This document shows, in pieces, positions 38,448-47,476 of a stretch of 64,000 bases of DNA (positions are counted from its first letter, which is position 1; every line of letters begins with the position of its first letter). The translations under genes and the position numbers were made by a program. This DNA is from Mesorhizobium sp. B2-3-4. GTDB taxonomy: Bacteria > Pseudomonadota > Alphaproteobacteria > Rhizobiales > Rhizobiaceae. The DNA lies in contig NZ_VFVY01000003.1 of assembly GCF_006442315.1 (NCBI RefSeq), positions 248,001 to 312,000 of the forward strand, in the 5' to 3' direction. The notes under the pieces are model-generated. The model searched no databases and was not told the origin of the DNA. It saw only the letters and a program-made list of their open reading frames with translations.

Positions 38448-39326
38448 CTACTTATTCAAAGGAATGTTGATTGTATTTACATATCTATCGCCGATTTTCT
38501 CTGTTGTCATATTATATCTATTTGTCAAAATAGAGTCGAGGTTGTCATCGGCGATGTTTGCTTCAACACGCAAAGAAGTTGCTCCAACGGAGTTTGCATA
38601 AGATCTTAAGCTTGAAAAAACGCTAAATGGAGTTGTTATTTTTCCCTCAATCATATCCACTTTAACGGTCATGACGCCGTCCTTCATCGTAACTGTGCCC
38701 TTTAATTGTTTTAAATCGCCTTTAATCCCCAAATCTTCGGCAGTCAGAGATCTGGTGAAATCCTTGCCCGTCTTCTTTTGATCGGCACCATCATCTTTGT
38801 CTGGATCGGGTGGTGTTGCGGCTGTCCCCGAAACGTCAGGTCCTGTGGGCGTTTTGCTGCCGCCCGCATTGTCATTGCCTTTTACGGACATGCTGGCGGG
38901 GTTGCTCGTACCTAGCAGACCGGCAAGCATTCCCCCAAGCGCTGCCCCAATTCCGAAACCGCCAAAACTGCCTCCCCCAATACCGCCACGTTCCCATCCA
39001 CCAAGACGTCCAGTCGGGTCGGTGCCCAACGGATCGCTAGCTCTAGGGCTCATCATCACGTGGCCGTTCGGATCGCTTTTGTTAACCGGGTCGTTGCCGG
39101 AATAGGAATATCTGTTGGTCCCGACACCCGGCGTTGCCGGATCTAGGGTATCGGGCGAAATGAAGCGGACCGACTGGACATCGTGGCGCGCCTGCTGCTG
39201 CGGCAGTAAGTGCGGGCCATATGCCGATGAAGCATAGGCTCCAGCGGTGTTGGAAACCACCATCGAGATGGCTAGTACGGCCGCCAGTATGTGTTGAAGT
39301 ATCCCGCCACCGCCGAATCTCATCAT
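38448..39326 (-). CDS. Secreted RHS-repeat-associated core tip protein with unknown C-terminal domain
   Basis: The 292-residue product has a signal-like N-terminus ([20 protein letters not shown], about residues 10-29). Next is the conserved end of RHS cores, [20 protein letters not shown] plus [15 protein letters not shown] (residues 55-89), a Gly-rich hydrophobic stretch (about 113-141), a Pro/Asp linker and a 100-residue C-terminal domain ([20 protein letters not shown] onward). In RHS toxins the sequence after this tip is the variable effector. Here the large RHS barrel is missing and the tip is joined to a signal peptide. The effector domain is not recognised. Tandem ATGs follow GGGGGAG. 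Confidence 0.75.
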   Translation of the reverse strand: MMRFGGGGILQHILAAVLAISMVVSNTAGAYASSAYGPHLLPQQQARHDVQSVRFISPDTLDPATPGVGTNRYSYSGNDPVNKSDPNGHVMMSPRASDPLGTDPTGRLGGWERGGIGGGSFGGFGIGAALGGMLAGLLGTSNPASMSVKGNDNAGGSKTPTGPDVSGTAATPPDPDKDDGADQKKTGKDFTRSLTAEDLGIKGDLKQLKGTVTMKDGVMTVKVDMIEGKITTPFSVFSSLRSYANSVGATSLRVEANIADDNLDSILTNRYNMTTEKIGDRYVNTINIPLNK

Positions 39327-39362
39327 CAACTCCCCCTTGCCCTCTCAAATCGTCCTTGGTGA

Positions 39363-40334
39363 CTAATTCAGTTTCGGTTGCCGCCATCCGAGCGCTTCGG
39401 CCTTGGCGAAAGCATCCTGGTTGGCTCGGTAGAGATCGTTCGCATAAGCGATCTTGTCGGCCGGGACGTCGTTTTGCTTCGGATATTTCTTGATGATGTT
39501 GGCATCGAGCAGCCGATAGTAGGCCGTGCCCTTCTTCACCAATATATAGGCGTTGGCGGGATAGGCATCGATCAGCACGTCGGCCAAAGCGATGGCTTCG
39601 TCATAGCGGCCGGTGGTGATAAGATTGTCGAGAACAGGCGTGGCGATAATCGACAGCGCTTCCCGGCGTGAAAGCGTCTTGAGGTAGACGCCGTTGGTGA
39701 TGGCCACATCGGTCATCGGTAACTTTTGTCGATACCACTCATCGCGCGTAAAGCCCGCGCTGCTCGTGGTTTCGAGATTCCAGGTCTTGCCGGTCGCATC
39801 GTCGGTGAATTTCACGAACACATGCAGCGGGGCTGTCGAGAGCGTCACATCGAGGCCGAGACGTTTCCCCAATATGAGAAACAGCGTCGGCATGGAGACG
39901 CAATTGCCCTTTCGGGTCGCGAGATAGTTGGAAAGCAGCTGTGCGCCAGGTTGCTGGCCGTAGGGGTCGGAAAGATCGTACTGAAACGGCCTGCCATTGT
40001 TCCACCAGCCGCCCTCGTAGAGAAACGTGCGCAGGGCCTTCATCTTTTCCATGCTGGTTGAAGCGGCATCCGGCGGGAGTGTGCCGAGCATCTTGTTGAC
40101 CGTCGCTACCATCCCGTCAATTTGAGCAAGCGTGCCTGCTTCATCAGTCGAAGGGTCAACAAACTTGTCGACCGCCAGCTTGGCGCGGGCAAAGTCCATC
40201 TCGCTTTCCGGTGCATCAAGCAGGCTGCGCACGAAAGTTGCGGGGGGCGGCAATTGGTCAGCAGCAGCCGGGCGGCCAACAGTCAGGCCGAGCAGCAATG
40301 CAAAGATGAATCCAGCTATTAGCCGTGTAATCAT
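39363..40334 (-). CDS. Secreted transglutaminase-like (SirB1-type) protein
   Basis: The 323-residue product has a signal peptide (LIAGFIFALLLGLTVGRPAA). A transglutaminase-like core follows, with catalytic Cys in LATRKGNCVSMPTLFLILGK and His in APLHVFVKFTD followed by WNLETTSS, matching the transglut_core2/SirB1 family. The C-terminal 110 residues are helical and TPR-like (YDEAIALADVLIDAYPANAY, ILVKKGTAYYRLLDAN). Activity may be peptidase or crosslinking; the substrate is unknown. ATG at 40334 has AGAGG nine bases upstream. It precedes the RHS-tip gene by 36 bases on the same strand and may be cotranscribed with it. Confidence 0.78.
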   Translation of the reverse strand: MITRLIAGFIFALLLGLTVGRPAAADQLPPPATFVRSLLDAPESEMDFARAKLAVDKFVDPSTDEAGTLAQIDGMVATVNKMLGTLPPDAASTSMEKMKALRTFLYEGGWWNNGRPFQYDLSDPYGQQPGAQLLSNYLATRKGNCVSMPTLFLILGKRLGLDVTLSTAPLHVFVKFTDDATGKTWNLETTSSAGFTRDEWYRQKLPMTDVAITNGVYLKTLSRREALSIIATPVLDNLITTGRYDEAIALADVLIDAYPANAYILVKKGTAYYRLLDANIIKKYPKQNDVPADKIAYANDLYRANQDAFAKAEALGWRQPKLN

Positions 40335-40466
40335 GCGCACTCGCCTCTGAACGCAAGTGCTGGATTGATACCTTTATTTGCCCAACCGGAGATAGAGTCG
40401 CCCGAAAGCTAGGCGCTGAAAGTTGTGGATGACAGCGCAACCTTATCGGGGGCCGGGTCTAGGCTG

Positions 40467-40778
40467 TCAGCATTCCTCGCCGAAGCGCGACGCCACAAGC
40501 TGCTCCAGCGCGTCCATGACCTCAAGCGCCTCCGGGCCGCTGGCGGTGACCCGGATCGAGTATCCCGGGCTGGCGGCCAGCATCATCAGGCCCATGATCG
40601 AGGTGCCGCCGACCTGGACGCCATCCTTCTCGACATGGACCGAAGCGTTGAAGCCGCTGGCAAGCTGGACGAACTTGGCCGAGGCGCGCGCATGCAGGCC
40701 GCGCTGGTTGACGATCGGAAATTCCCTGGTGATCGGATCCTTGGCGATGTGGTCCTTTTCCGACGACATCGTGCTCAT
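40467..40778 (-). CDS. ptsH: Phosphocarrier protein HPr
   Basis: This 103-residue HPr carries the phospho-His in NQRGLHARASAKFV (His29) and the regulatory Ser60 in GGTSIMGLMML, the site used by HPr kinase. It has about 12 more residues at the N-terminus than E. coli HPr. It starts four bases inside the end of the EIIA gene (ATGA). With hprK and the EIIA-Man homologue it forms the rhizobial regulatory PTS, which has no sugar permease here and controls carbon and nitrogen metabolism. Confidence 0.95.
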   Translation of the reverse strand: MSTMSSEKDHIAKDPITREFPIVNQRGLHARASAKFVQLASGFNASVHVEKDGVQVGGTSIMGLMMLAASPGYSIRVTASGPEALEVMDALEQLVASRFGEEC

Positions 40779-41176
40779 TTGCTGCTCAAAAGCTGGCTGG
40801 CGACATTGATGTATTTGCGGCCGGCGGCCTGCGCCTCGTCCAAGGCGGCAGCCATGTTGTCGCCCTTGCGGATTGACGACAGCTTGATCAGCATCGGCAG
40901 GTTCATGCCGGCGATCACCTCGGTGCGCCCGGACTCCATCACCGAGATGGCCAGATTGGACGGCGTGCCGCCGAACATGTCGGTCAGCACGATGACGCCC
41001 GCGCCGGTGTCGACACGGGCGACGGCGTCGACGATGTCGCGGCGACGCTGCTCCATATCGTCGTCGGCCCCGATCGCCACGGTTTCGAAATTGTCTTGTG
41101 GCCCGACGACATGTTCGACGGCATGTCGGAACTCGGTGGCCAGTTGACCGTGCGTTACAAGCACGAGTCCGATCAT
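40775..41176 (-). CDS. manX: PTS EIIA component, mannose family (regulatory)
   Basis: This 133-residue protein is an EIIA of the mannose/fructose type with phospho-acceptor His9 in LVLVTHGQLATEF and the family motif VIVLTDMFGGTPSNLAI. There is no EIIB/C/D gene beside it, so it acts as a regulatory phospho-acceptor in the rhizobial PTS rather than in transport; this follows from work on such systems. It lies 164 bases after hprK and overlaps ptsH. Confidence 0.93.
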   Translation of the reverse strand: MIGLVLVTHGQLATEFRHAVEHVVGPQDNFETVAIGADDDMEQRRRDIVDAVARVDTGAGVIVLTDMFGGTPSNLAISVMESGRTEVIAGMNLPMLIKLSSIRKGDNMAAALDEAQAAGRKYINVASQLLSSK

Positions 41177-41340
41177 TCTTTGGTGGCTCCCGTCATCGCC
41201 GCTTCACAGGCGCATTTTATGTTCGCCAGCCATTCCAGGCGGCGGGAGCGCTATCTTGTCGACGCGCGGCCCGTTGACAAGCCCAAAATTGCGCCGGCCC
41301 ATGCCATTTTGACGCATTGCAGCAAAAAATACCGCGCGGA

Positions 41341-41811
41341 TCATAGAAATGGCATGATCGACAGCCGTGCCATCACGGCGGGCAAGGCAGCCTGGACATT
41401 GCGCTCGGCCAGATCGATGCGCGCCACCGCGCAGCCGGCGATGTCGTCGCTGGCGTCCTCCTGCAGACGGGCGACGGCCTCGGCCGGGAGCAGGCGAAGA
41501 TGCAGGTCTACGACACAGGCAGGCTCGAACGGCAGCCGTTTTGGACCAAGGCCGTGCACCTCGGCCAGCCCCGCTATTGCAGCAGGCGCACAGCACACCA
41601 GCCTCCCCGCATGCGCCTCGACGAAGAGCTGATCGTCGCCGACGAGCCGCGCGAACAGACCGCGCTGGCGGCAATGGTCGATGAGCGTCAGCGCCAGCGT
41701 CGTCTTGCCCGAACCGGACGCGCCGGTGATGAAGATGCCGCGCTCACCGATAAGCAGTGCCGTCGCGTGCATATTCTCAGGCCGCACGTCGCAATTCTCG
41801 ACGGTTGGCAA
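41341..41811 (-). CDS. hprK: HPr kinase/phosphorylase, short alphaproteobacterial form
   Basis: The 156-residue protein is the catalytic domain only of HprK; the N-terminal domain of Gram-positive HprK is absent, as is usual in alphaproteobacteria. The P-loop is FITGASGSGKTTLALTLIDH (about residues 28-46). It continues FARLVGDDQLFVEAHAGRLV with the acid-base Asp, then EVHGLGPKRLPFEPACVVDL. It phosphorylates the Ser of HPr. The start is TTG at 41811 directly after the chvG stop with GGAGGG upstream; GTG at 41787 is an alternative. It links ChvGI and the PTS. Confidence 0.92.
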   Translation of the reverse strand: MPTVENCDVRPENMHATALLIGERGIFITGASGSGKTTLALTLIDHCRQRGLFARLVGDDQLFVEAHAGRLVCCAPAAIAGLAEVHGLGPKRLPFEPACVVDLHLRLLPAEAVARLQEDASDDIAGCAVARIDLAERNVQAALPAVMARLSIMPFL

Positions 41812-43596
41812 TCATCCCTCCGCCGGCAGCGTCACGACGAAGCGCGCGCCCTTGATCTCGCCGGGCTTGGTGCCGGGGATGTTCTCGGCGGTCAGCGTGC
41901 CGCCATGGGCCTCGACGATCTGCCTGGAGATCGACAGGCCAAGGCCCGAATTCTGGCCGAAGGCCTCGCCGGCGGGCCGATCAGTATAGAAGCGTTCGAA
42001 GATGCGGTCGATGTTGTCGGCGCGGATGCCGGGTCCGTTGTCGTCGACGGTGAGGATGTTGAATTTGCCGGCGCGCGCCAGCGACAGGCTGATATGGCCA
42101 TGATCCTCGGGGACGAAGGAGCGCGCATTCTCGATCAGGTTGGTGATGACCTGGCCGATGCGCAGATCGTGGCCGAGGACGACATAGCCCTTGGCGCCCT
42201 GCGGCAGCTTGGCAACCTTGAGCTCTATCTCGACCGCCTTCTTGTTGCGCGTCGTTTCACGCGAAACGGCGACGAGATCGGTAATGAATTTCTTCAGGTC
42301 GACGGTGCCTGCATCCTCGCGCGCCAGTTCGGCATCGAGGCGGGAGGCATCGGAAATGTCGGTGATGAGGCGGTCCAGCCGTTTGACGTCGTGCTGGATG
42401 ATCTCCATCAACCGGCCGCGCGAATTGTCATTCTTGGCCAGCGGCAAGGTTTCGACCGCGCTGCGCAGCGAAGTCAGCGGGTTCTTCAGCTCGTGCGACA
42501 CGTCGGCGGCGAAACTTTCGATCGCCTCGATGCGGGCATAGAGCGCGTTGGTCATGTCGCGCACGGCGACCGACAGATTGCCGATCTCGTCCTGCCGGTC
42601 GGAAAAGTCGGGTATCTCCTCGCGGCTCTTGACGCCGCGCCTGACCCGCACCGCCGCAGCCGACAGGCGGCGCAACGGGTTCGCGATGGTGGAGGCGAGC
42701 AGCATCGACAGAATGGCGGTGACGAGCGCGGCGATGCCGAACACGCGCAGGATCGCCTTGCGCTCCGCGGCGACGATCTTGTCGATGTCGCCGCCTTCGG
42801 TCGACAGCATCAGCACGCCCAGAACGGCGCGAAAACGCTGGATCGGCACCGCGACCGAGACGATCTGTTCGCCTTGTTCCGAGACGCGCACGATGGTCGA
42901 CGGGCTGCCGGTCAGCGCCTTGACCACTTCGGGGAAGGCGGCGCCATTGCCGCCGGGCTGCTCGTGATAGACGGGCAGGTCGGTGTTGCGGAAGAAATCG
43001 AAGATGAATTTCTGGACCCGCTCGACAAGGTCCGGCTCTTCCTCGTCGACCGGCGGCAGGTCGTAGCGCAGGATCTGGCCGCGCGAATAGAGATGGCGCG
43101 AATCGAGCAGCAGGTTGGCGTCGCGATCATAGATGCGGGCCCGCGTCCGGGTCGGCGAGATCAGCCGCCGCAGCACCGGCGCCACGCGCTCGGGGTTGAT
43201 CGGGAAATCCAGATTGTCGAGCTGGTCCGAGCCGGGCCCCAGGCTTTCGCCGGCCTGCAGCTCGAGCAGCTTTTCCGGATCGATGCTGATCGAATCCGTC
43301 TCGACCGTCGCCGATGCCGCGATGGCGCCGGCTATGATCTCGCCCTGCGTCATCAGGCTTTCGACGCGCGCGTCGATCAGCCCGTCGCGGAAGGTGTTGA
43401 GGTAGAGAATGCCGGTGACCAGCACCGCCAGGCCGGCGAGATTGAGGAAGAGGATGCGCCGCGTCAGGCTGGAGAAGATGTGATGGCCGAGGAAGCGGCG
43501 CATCGGCACCGTGAATTTCGACACGAAGGACGGCATGATGCGCGACGGCCGCCTGGCAGCGCCCGCCGGTCTTGTTCGCTGTGCTTCAACTGCCAT
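41812..43596 (-). CDS. chvG: Sensor histidine kinase ChvG (ExoS)
   Basis: This 594-residue inner-membrane kinase has two membrane segments (ILFLNLAGLAVLVTGILYLN about residues 40-59; FGIAALVTAILSMLLASTIA about 300-319) flanking a periplasmic sensor domain of about 240 residues. It then has HAMP (NPLRRLSAAAVRVRRG), the H-box FAADVSHELKNPLTSLRSAV, and N/G boxes (NLIENARSF, TVDDNGPGIRADNI, GLGLSISRQIVEAHGG). In rhizobia and Agrobacterium it senses acid and envelope stress with ChvI and is needed for symbiosis or virulence. MAVEAQRTRPAG was taken as the start; an upstream frame is unconserved. Confidence 0.96.
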   Translation of the reverse strand: MAVEAQRTRPAGAARRPSRIMPSFVSKFTVPMRRFLGHHIFSSLTRRILFLNLAGLAVLVTGILYLNTFRDGLIDARVESLMTQGEIIAGAIAASATVETDSISIDPEKLLELQAGESLGPGSDQLDNLDFPINPERVAPVLRRLISPTRTRARIYDRDANLLLDSRHLYSRGQILRYDLPPVDEEEPDLVERVQKFIFDFFRNTDLPVYHEQPGGNGAAFPEVVKALTGSPSTIVRVSEQGEQIVSVAVPIQRFRAVLGVLMLSTEGGDIDKIVAAERKAILRVFGIAALVTAILSMLLASTIANPLRRLSAAAVRVRRGVKSREEIPDFSDRQDEIGNLSVAVRDMTNALYARIEAIESFAADVSHELKNPLTSLRSAVETLPLAKNDNSRGRLMEIIQHDVKRLDRLITDISDASRLDAELAREDAGTVDLKKFITDLVAVSRETTRNKKAVEIELKVAKLPQGAKGYVVLGHDLRIGQVITNLIENARSFVPEDHGHISLSLARAGKFNILTVDDNGPGIRADNIDRIFERFYTDRPAGEAFGQNSGLGLSISRQIVEAHGGTLTAENIPGTKPGEIKGARFVVTLPAEG

Positions 43597-43619
43597 CGAA
43601 TAGCAGGCCCTGTTTAGTG

Positions 43620-43694
43620 AGTAGGCAGTAGGCAATAGGGAATAGAGATGGCTGAGATTCCCTACGGCCCAATCCCTACTGCCTATTCCCTATT
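43620..43694. repeat. Inverted tandem heptamer repeats between chvI and chvG
   Basis: Four 7-base units run forward, AGTAGGC AGTAGGC AATAGGG AATAGAG (43620-43647), and three inverted units CCCTACT GCCTATT CCCTATT follow (43674-43694). Together they can form a long imperfect hairpin with a loop of about 26 bases. The last unit runs into the chvI stop codon. Confidence 0.75.
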
Positions 43695-44395
43695 CACGCC
43701 TCTCGGAACCGGTATCCGACTCCGTAAAGGGTTTCGATCATTTCGAAGTCGTCGTCGACAGCCTTGAACTTCTTGCGCAGCCGCTTGATGTGGCTGTCGA
43801 TCGTGCGGTCGTCGACATAGACCTGTTCATCATAGGCCGAATCCATCAGCGCATCACGGCTTTTTACAACGCCGGGGCGTTGCGCCAGCGAATGCAGGAT
43901 CAGGAATTCGGTGACGGTAAGCGTCACCGGTTCGCCCTTCCAGGTGCAGGTATGGCGCTCCTGGTCCATGACGAGTTGACCGCGTTCGAGCGAGCGGGCC
44001 TGCTGGCTGGGCGCTTTTGCCGCGGCTTCGCGGGCGCTGGCGCGGCGCAAGACGGCGCGTACCCGCTCGACCAGCAGGCGCTGCGAGAACGGTTTGCGGA
44101 TGAAGTCGTCGGCGCCCATCTTGAGACCGAACAATTCGTCGATCTCGTCGTCCTTGGAGGTCAGGAAGATCACCGGCAGGTCGGACTTCTGGCGCATCCG
44201 GCGCAGAAGCTCCATGCCGTCCATGCGCGGCATCTTGATGTCGAGGATGGCGAGATTCGGCGGCCGCGCCGCCAGGCCTTCCAGCGCGGACGCACCATCC
44301 GTATAGGTCTCGACACGATATCCCTCGGATTCGAGGGCGATCGACACCGACGTCAGAATGTTGCGGTCGTCATCGACAAGCGCGATTGTTGCCAT
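43694..44395 (-). CDS. chvI: Response regulator ChvI, OmpR/PhoB family
   Basis: The 233-residue product starts [20 protein letters not shown] with the acidic pocket, carries the phosphorylated Asp in [18 protein letters not shown] (about residue 52), Thr and Lys in [10 protein letters not shown] and FIRKPFSQ, and ends in a winged helix ([43 protein letters not shown]). It is the partner of ChvG. ATG at 44395 has GGGAG nine bases upstream; in-frame codons further up are not conserved. Confidence 0.97.
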   Translation of the reverse strand: MATIALVDDDRNILTSVSIALESEGYRVETYTDGASALEGLAARPPNLAILDIKMPRMDGMELLRRMRQKSDLPVIFLTSKDDEIDELFGLKMGADDFIRKPFSQRLLVERVRAVLRRASAREAAAKAPSQQARSLERGQLVMDQERHTCTWKGEPVTLTVTEFLILHSLAQRPGVVKSRDALMDSAYDEQVYVDDRTIDSHIKRLRKKFKAVDDDFEMIETLYGVGYRFREA

Positions 44396-44739
44396 TTCAA
44401 GCGGCTCCCTCATGAGCTGTCCCTTCTGTCGTAGAGAAGGGGCTTTTGCAGGACAAATTAGGTACAAAATGTGGCATAGGGCTTGTCCGCTGTCACGAGC
44501 GGCATGCCGGCGGCCACAATCCTACCTCGACACGGATTGGACGAACGGACACGGCCAATCCTTTGGGCAACCGTGAAAATTTTTGCATATATAAACGATT
44601 TAAACAACTTTCAAAATATTTAAATCGATTAATGATTTGATATCATTTGGCTTTTCTGGTTCTGACCGTCTCGGCCCATAAAGCGGGCATGCCGGAAACC
44701 TGCCGGCAAAGATGCGGCAAATCTTGAGAAGGGTCCCCA
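44396..44739. promoter_or_regulatory. Divergent chvI/pckA promoter region with two PckR-like palindromes
   Basis: This 344-base interval holds no gene. The half near pckA is AT-rich. ATAAACGATTTAAA (44591-44604) and ATTTAAATCGATTAAT (44618-44633) are similar imperfect palindromes centred on CG, about 28 bases apart. The LacI-family regulator PckR controls pckA in Sinorhizobium through sites of this general form, so these are probable PckR operators. No PckR gene is in the window. Confidence 0.6.
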
Positions 44740-46350
44740 ATGTCGGAAGTCGGCAAACGCAATCCTGCCTGCGCGATCGACCGTATCGGTCTGAAAACCT
44801 CGGGCGTGGTGCGCTACAATTTCGGCGCGGCTGCCCTTTATGAGGAGGCGATCCGGCGGGGCGAGGCACGGCTGACCGCGCAGGGCGCGCTTGTCGCCGA
44901 GACCGGCCAGCACACCGGCCGCTCGCCCAAGGACAAGTTCGTCGTGCGCGACGGCGCCACCGAACCGCATGTCTGGTGGGACAACAACAAGGCGATTTCG
45001 CCGGCTCAGTTCGACACGCTGCTCGCCGATTTCCTCGCCCATGCCGCGGACAAGGACCTTTTTGTGCAGGACCTGGTCGGCGGCGCCGATGAGGACCTCA
45101 AGCTGCCCACCCGGGTCATCGCCGAGTTCGCCTGGCACTCGCTGTTCATCCGCAACCTGCTCATCCGCCCGCGGGCGGCCGAACTCGAGACGTTCGTGCC
45201 GGAAATGACGATCATCGATCTGCCGTCCTTCCGCGCCGATCCCGCCCGCCACGGCAGCCGCACCGAGACCATGATCGCCGTCGACCTGACGCGCAGAATA
45301 GTGCTGATCGGCGGCACCTCCTATGCCGGCGAGATGAAGAAGTCGGTGTTCACGATGCTGAACTACTTGTTGCCGGAAAAGGGCGTGATGCCGATGCATT
45401 GCTCCGCCAATGAAGGGCCGGCTGGCGATGCCGCCATCTTCTTCGGCCTGTCGGGCACCGGCAAGACCACGCTCTCGGCCGATCCGTCGCGCACGCTGGT
45501 CGGTGATGACGAGCATGGCTGGGGGCCGCACGGTATCTTCAATTTCGAAGGCGGCTGCTACGCCAAGACGATCAGGCTGTCGGCGGAAGCCGAGCCGGAA
45601 ATCTTCGCCACCACGCAGCGCTTCGGCACGGTGCTGGAAAATGTCGTGCTCGACGCCGACGGCGTGCCGGACTTCAACGATGGCAGGCTGACGGAAAACA
45701 CGCGCTGCGCCTACCCGCTCGATTTCATCCCCAATGCCTCGAAGACCGGGCGCGCCAGTCACCCGAAGAACATCATCATGCTGACCGCTGATGCTTTCGG
45801 CGTGATGCCGCCGATCGCCAGGCTGACACCGGCGCAGGCGATGTATCACTTCCTCTCCGGCTATACGGCGAAAGTCGCCGGGACCGAAAAGGGCGTGACC
45901 GAGCCGGAAGCGACCTTCTCGACCTGTTTCGGCGCGCCCTTCATGCCGCGCCACCCGTCGCAATACGGCAATCTGCTGCGCGAGCTCATTGCCCGCCATG
46001 GCGCCGATTGCTGGCTGGTCAATACCGGCTGGACCGGCGGCGCTTACGGCACCGGCAAGCGCATGCCGATCAAGGCGACGCGTGCCTTGCTGGCGGCGGC
46101 CCTCGACGGTTCTTTGAAGATGGCAAAATTCCGCACCGACACCAATTTCGGCTTCGAGGTGCCGGAGGCGGTACCCGGGGTCGACAGCGCCATTCTCGAT
46201 CCGCGCTCGACCTGGGCTGACAAGGCTGCCTACGACCGTCAGGCGGCGCGGCTGGTCGGCATGTTCGCCGTCAACTTCGAGAAATTCGAAAGCCATGTCG
46301 ACGCCGTGGTGCTGGGGGCCGCGCCCCGCATGCAGGAAGCGGCGGAATAA
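44740..46350 (+). CDS. pckA: Phosphoenolpyruvate carboxykinase (ATP)
   Basis: This 536-residue enzyme makes phosphoenolpyruvate from oxaloacetate for gluconeogenesis during growth on C4 acids. The ATP-binding P-loop is [20 protein letters not shown], the PEP carboxykinase signature [10 protein letters not shown] type reads [20 protein letters not shown], and [30 protein letters not shown] and [14 protein letters not shown] bind substrate and metal. AAGGGTCCCCA precedes the ATG. It is divergent from chvI, as in other rhizobia, and followed by a strong terminator. Confidence 0.98.
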   Translation: MSEVGKRNPACAIDRIGLKTSGVVRYNFGAAALYEEAIRRGEARLTAQGALVAETGQHTGRSPKDKFVVRDGATEPHVWWDNNKAISPAQFDTLLADFLAHAADKDLFVQDLVGGADEDLKLPTRVIAEFAWHSLFIRNLLIRPRAAELETFVPEMTIIDLPSFRADPARHGSRTETMIAVDLTRRIVLIGGTSYAGEMKKSVFTMLNYLLPEKGVMPMHCSANEGPAGDAAIFFGLSGTGKTTLSADPSRTLVGDDEHGWGPHGIFNFEGGCYAKTIRLSAEAEPEIFATTQRFGTVLENVVLDADGVPDFNDGRLTENTRCAYPLDFIPNASKTGRASHPKNIIMLTADAFGVMPPIARLTPAQAMYHFLSGYTAKVAGTEKGVTEPEATFSTCFGAPFMPRHPSQYGNLLRELIARHGADCWLVNTGWTGGAYGTGKRMPIKATRALLAAALDGSLKMAKFRTDTNFGFEVPEAVPGVDSAILDPRSTWADKAAYDRQAARLVGMFAVNFEKFESHVDAVVLGAAPRMQEAAE

Positions 46351-46390
46351 TCGCCGGCTCGCCTGGCGTCATTGCTGCCCGGTACCAGTG

Positions 46391-46423
46391 AAGGCCCGGT
46401 TTCGATCGGGCCTTTTCTTTTTC
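46391..46423 (+). terminator. Rho-independent terminator of pckA
   Basis: AAGGCCCG (46391-46398) pairs with CGGGCCTT (46407-46414) around eight bases and is followed by TTCTTTTTCG. It lies 40 bases after the pckA stop. Confidence 0.9.
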
Positions 46424-46447
46424 GGTCTGCCGCGCCATGACTGCGCC

Positions 46448-46885
46448 ATGCCGATCGACGACGACATCATCATATCAGGCGAGGCCGTGATCCATCCGGG
46501 CGATCTGCACGAGGATTTCATCCGCTCGTCCGGCCCAGGCGGCCAGAACGTCAACAAGGTGGCGACGGCGGTGCAGTTGCGCTTCGACGCGCAGAACGCG
46601 GCGGGCCTGTCGGATCGCGTGCGCGCCCGTGCGATCAAGCTTGCCGGCCAGCGCGCCACCAAGGACGGCGTCATCGTCATCGAGGCCGGGCGCTTCCGGA
46701 CGCAGGAGCAGAACCGCGCCGACGCGCGGGCGCGGCTGACCGCGCTGGTGGCCAAGGCCGCCGAACCGCCGCCGCCGCCGCGCAAGAAGACGAAGCCCTC
46801 GAAAGGGGCGGTGGAGCGGCGCCTCAAGACCAAGGCCGGCCGGTCGACGGTGAAGAAACTGCGCGGCCGGGTAGAAAACGATTAA
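46448..46885 (+). CDS. arfB: Peptidyl-tRNA hydrolase ArfB (YaeJ), ribosome rescue
   Basis: This 145-residue protein releases stalled nascent chains from ribosomes lacking a stop codon. The GGQ motif lies in FIRSSGPGGQNVNKVATAVQ near residue 30. A basic C-terminal tail (KKTKPSKGAVERRLKTKAGR, STVKKLRGR) fits the part that enters the empty mRNA channel. No stop-codon recognition domain is present. MPIDDDIIISGEAVI was taken as the start; a longer open frame upstream overlaps the pckA terminator. Confidence 0.94.
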   Translation: MPIDDDIIISGEAVIHPGDLHEDFIRSSGPGGQNVNKVATAVQLRFDAQNAAGLSDRVRARAIKLAGQRATKDGVIVIEAGRFRTQEQNRADARARLTALVAKAAEPPPPPRKKTKPSKGAVERRLKTKAGRSTVKKLRGRVEND

Positions 46886-46975
46886 GCAACACGCCAGTCG
46901 TGCGCGCAAAACCGCTTTCAATTTTGCGTTGCGGATGCGAGGTTTCCCCATTGCCACAGCAATGGAGACCTAGAG

Positions 46976-47437
46976 ATGGGTATGTTCGATTTCGTCAAGA
47001 ACGTCGGCAAGAAGCTCGGCATAGGCGGCGACGAGGAAGCCGCACCCACCGCAGACACCCTCAAGAAGGAACTCGATTCGCACAAGCTCGGCACCGATGG
47101 CGTGCAAGTCGTCATCCAGGGCGATACCGCGGTGCTGAAGGGCGTGGTCAAGGACCAGTCGATCTTCGAAAAGGCGGTTATCGCCGTCGGCAACACGTTG
47201 GGCGTTTCCAAGGTGCAGGCTGACGAATTGCAGGTCGCGCCGGCTTCCGGCACGGCCGCCCCCGCCAAGGAGCCGACCTTCTATACCGTCCAGAAGGGCG
47301 ATAATCTCTGGAAGATCGCCGAAAAGAGCTACGGCAAGGGCCAGGGCGCCAAGAACACGGCCATCTTCGAGGCCAACAGGCCGATGCTGACCCATCCCGA
47401 CAAGATCTACCCGGGCCAGGTCCTGCGTATCCCCTGA
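46976..47437 (+). CDS. kbp: BON and LysM domain protein (Kbp/YgaU-like)
   Basis: The 153-residue protein combines a BON domain (DTLKKELDSHKLGTDGVQVV to KAVIAVGNTLGVSKVQADEL, residues about 27-85) and a C-terminal LysM domain (TFYTVQKGDNLWKIAEKSYG to PDKIYPGQVLRIP). This is the layout of E. coli Kbp (YgaU), a cytoplasmic potassium-binding protein; no signal peptide is visible here either. The role in rhizobia is not established. GGAGACCTAGAG precedes the ATG. Confidence 0.92.
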   Translation: MGMFDFVKNVGKKLGIGGDEEAAPTADTLKKELDSHKLGTDGVQVVIQGDTAVLKGVVKDQSIFEKAVIAVGNTLGVSKVQADELQVAPASGTAAPAKEPTFYTVQKGDNLWKIAEKSYGKGQGAKNTAIFEANRPMLTHPDKIYPGQVLRIP

Positions 47438-47476
47438 CCTGGGCACGGGCCACGCCGTTCGAGACGGCCAGATCAA

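Noticed and set aside
37891..40334. Prophage or transposon origin of the RHS-tip cassette
   Set aside because: No integrase, transposase, terminal repeat, tRNA target or phage structural gene was found around it.
40135..40350. Small plus-strand frames opposite the transglutaminase-like gene
   Set aside because: Antisense to a gene with signal peptide and catalytic Cys/His motifs.
43620..43694. CRISPR array
   Set aside because: Units are 7 bases, contiguous and inverted; there are no spacers.
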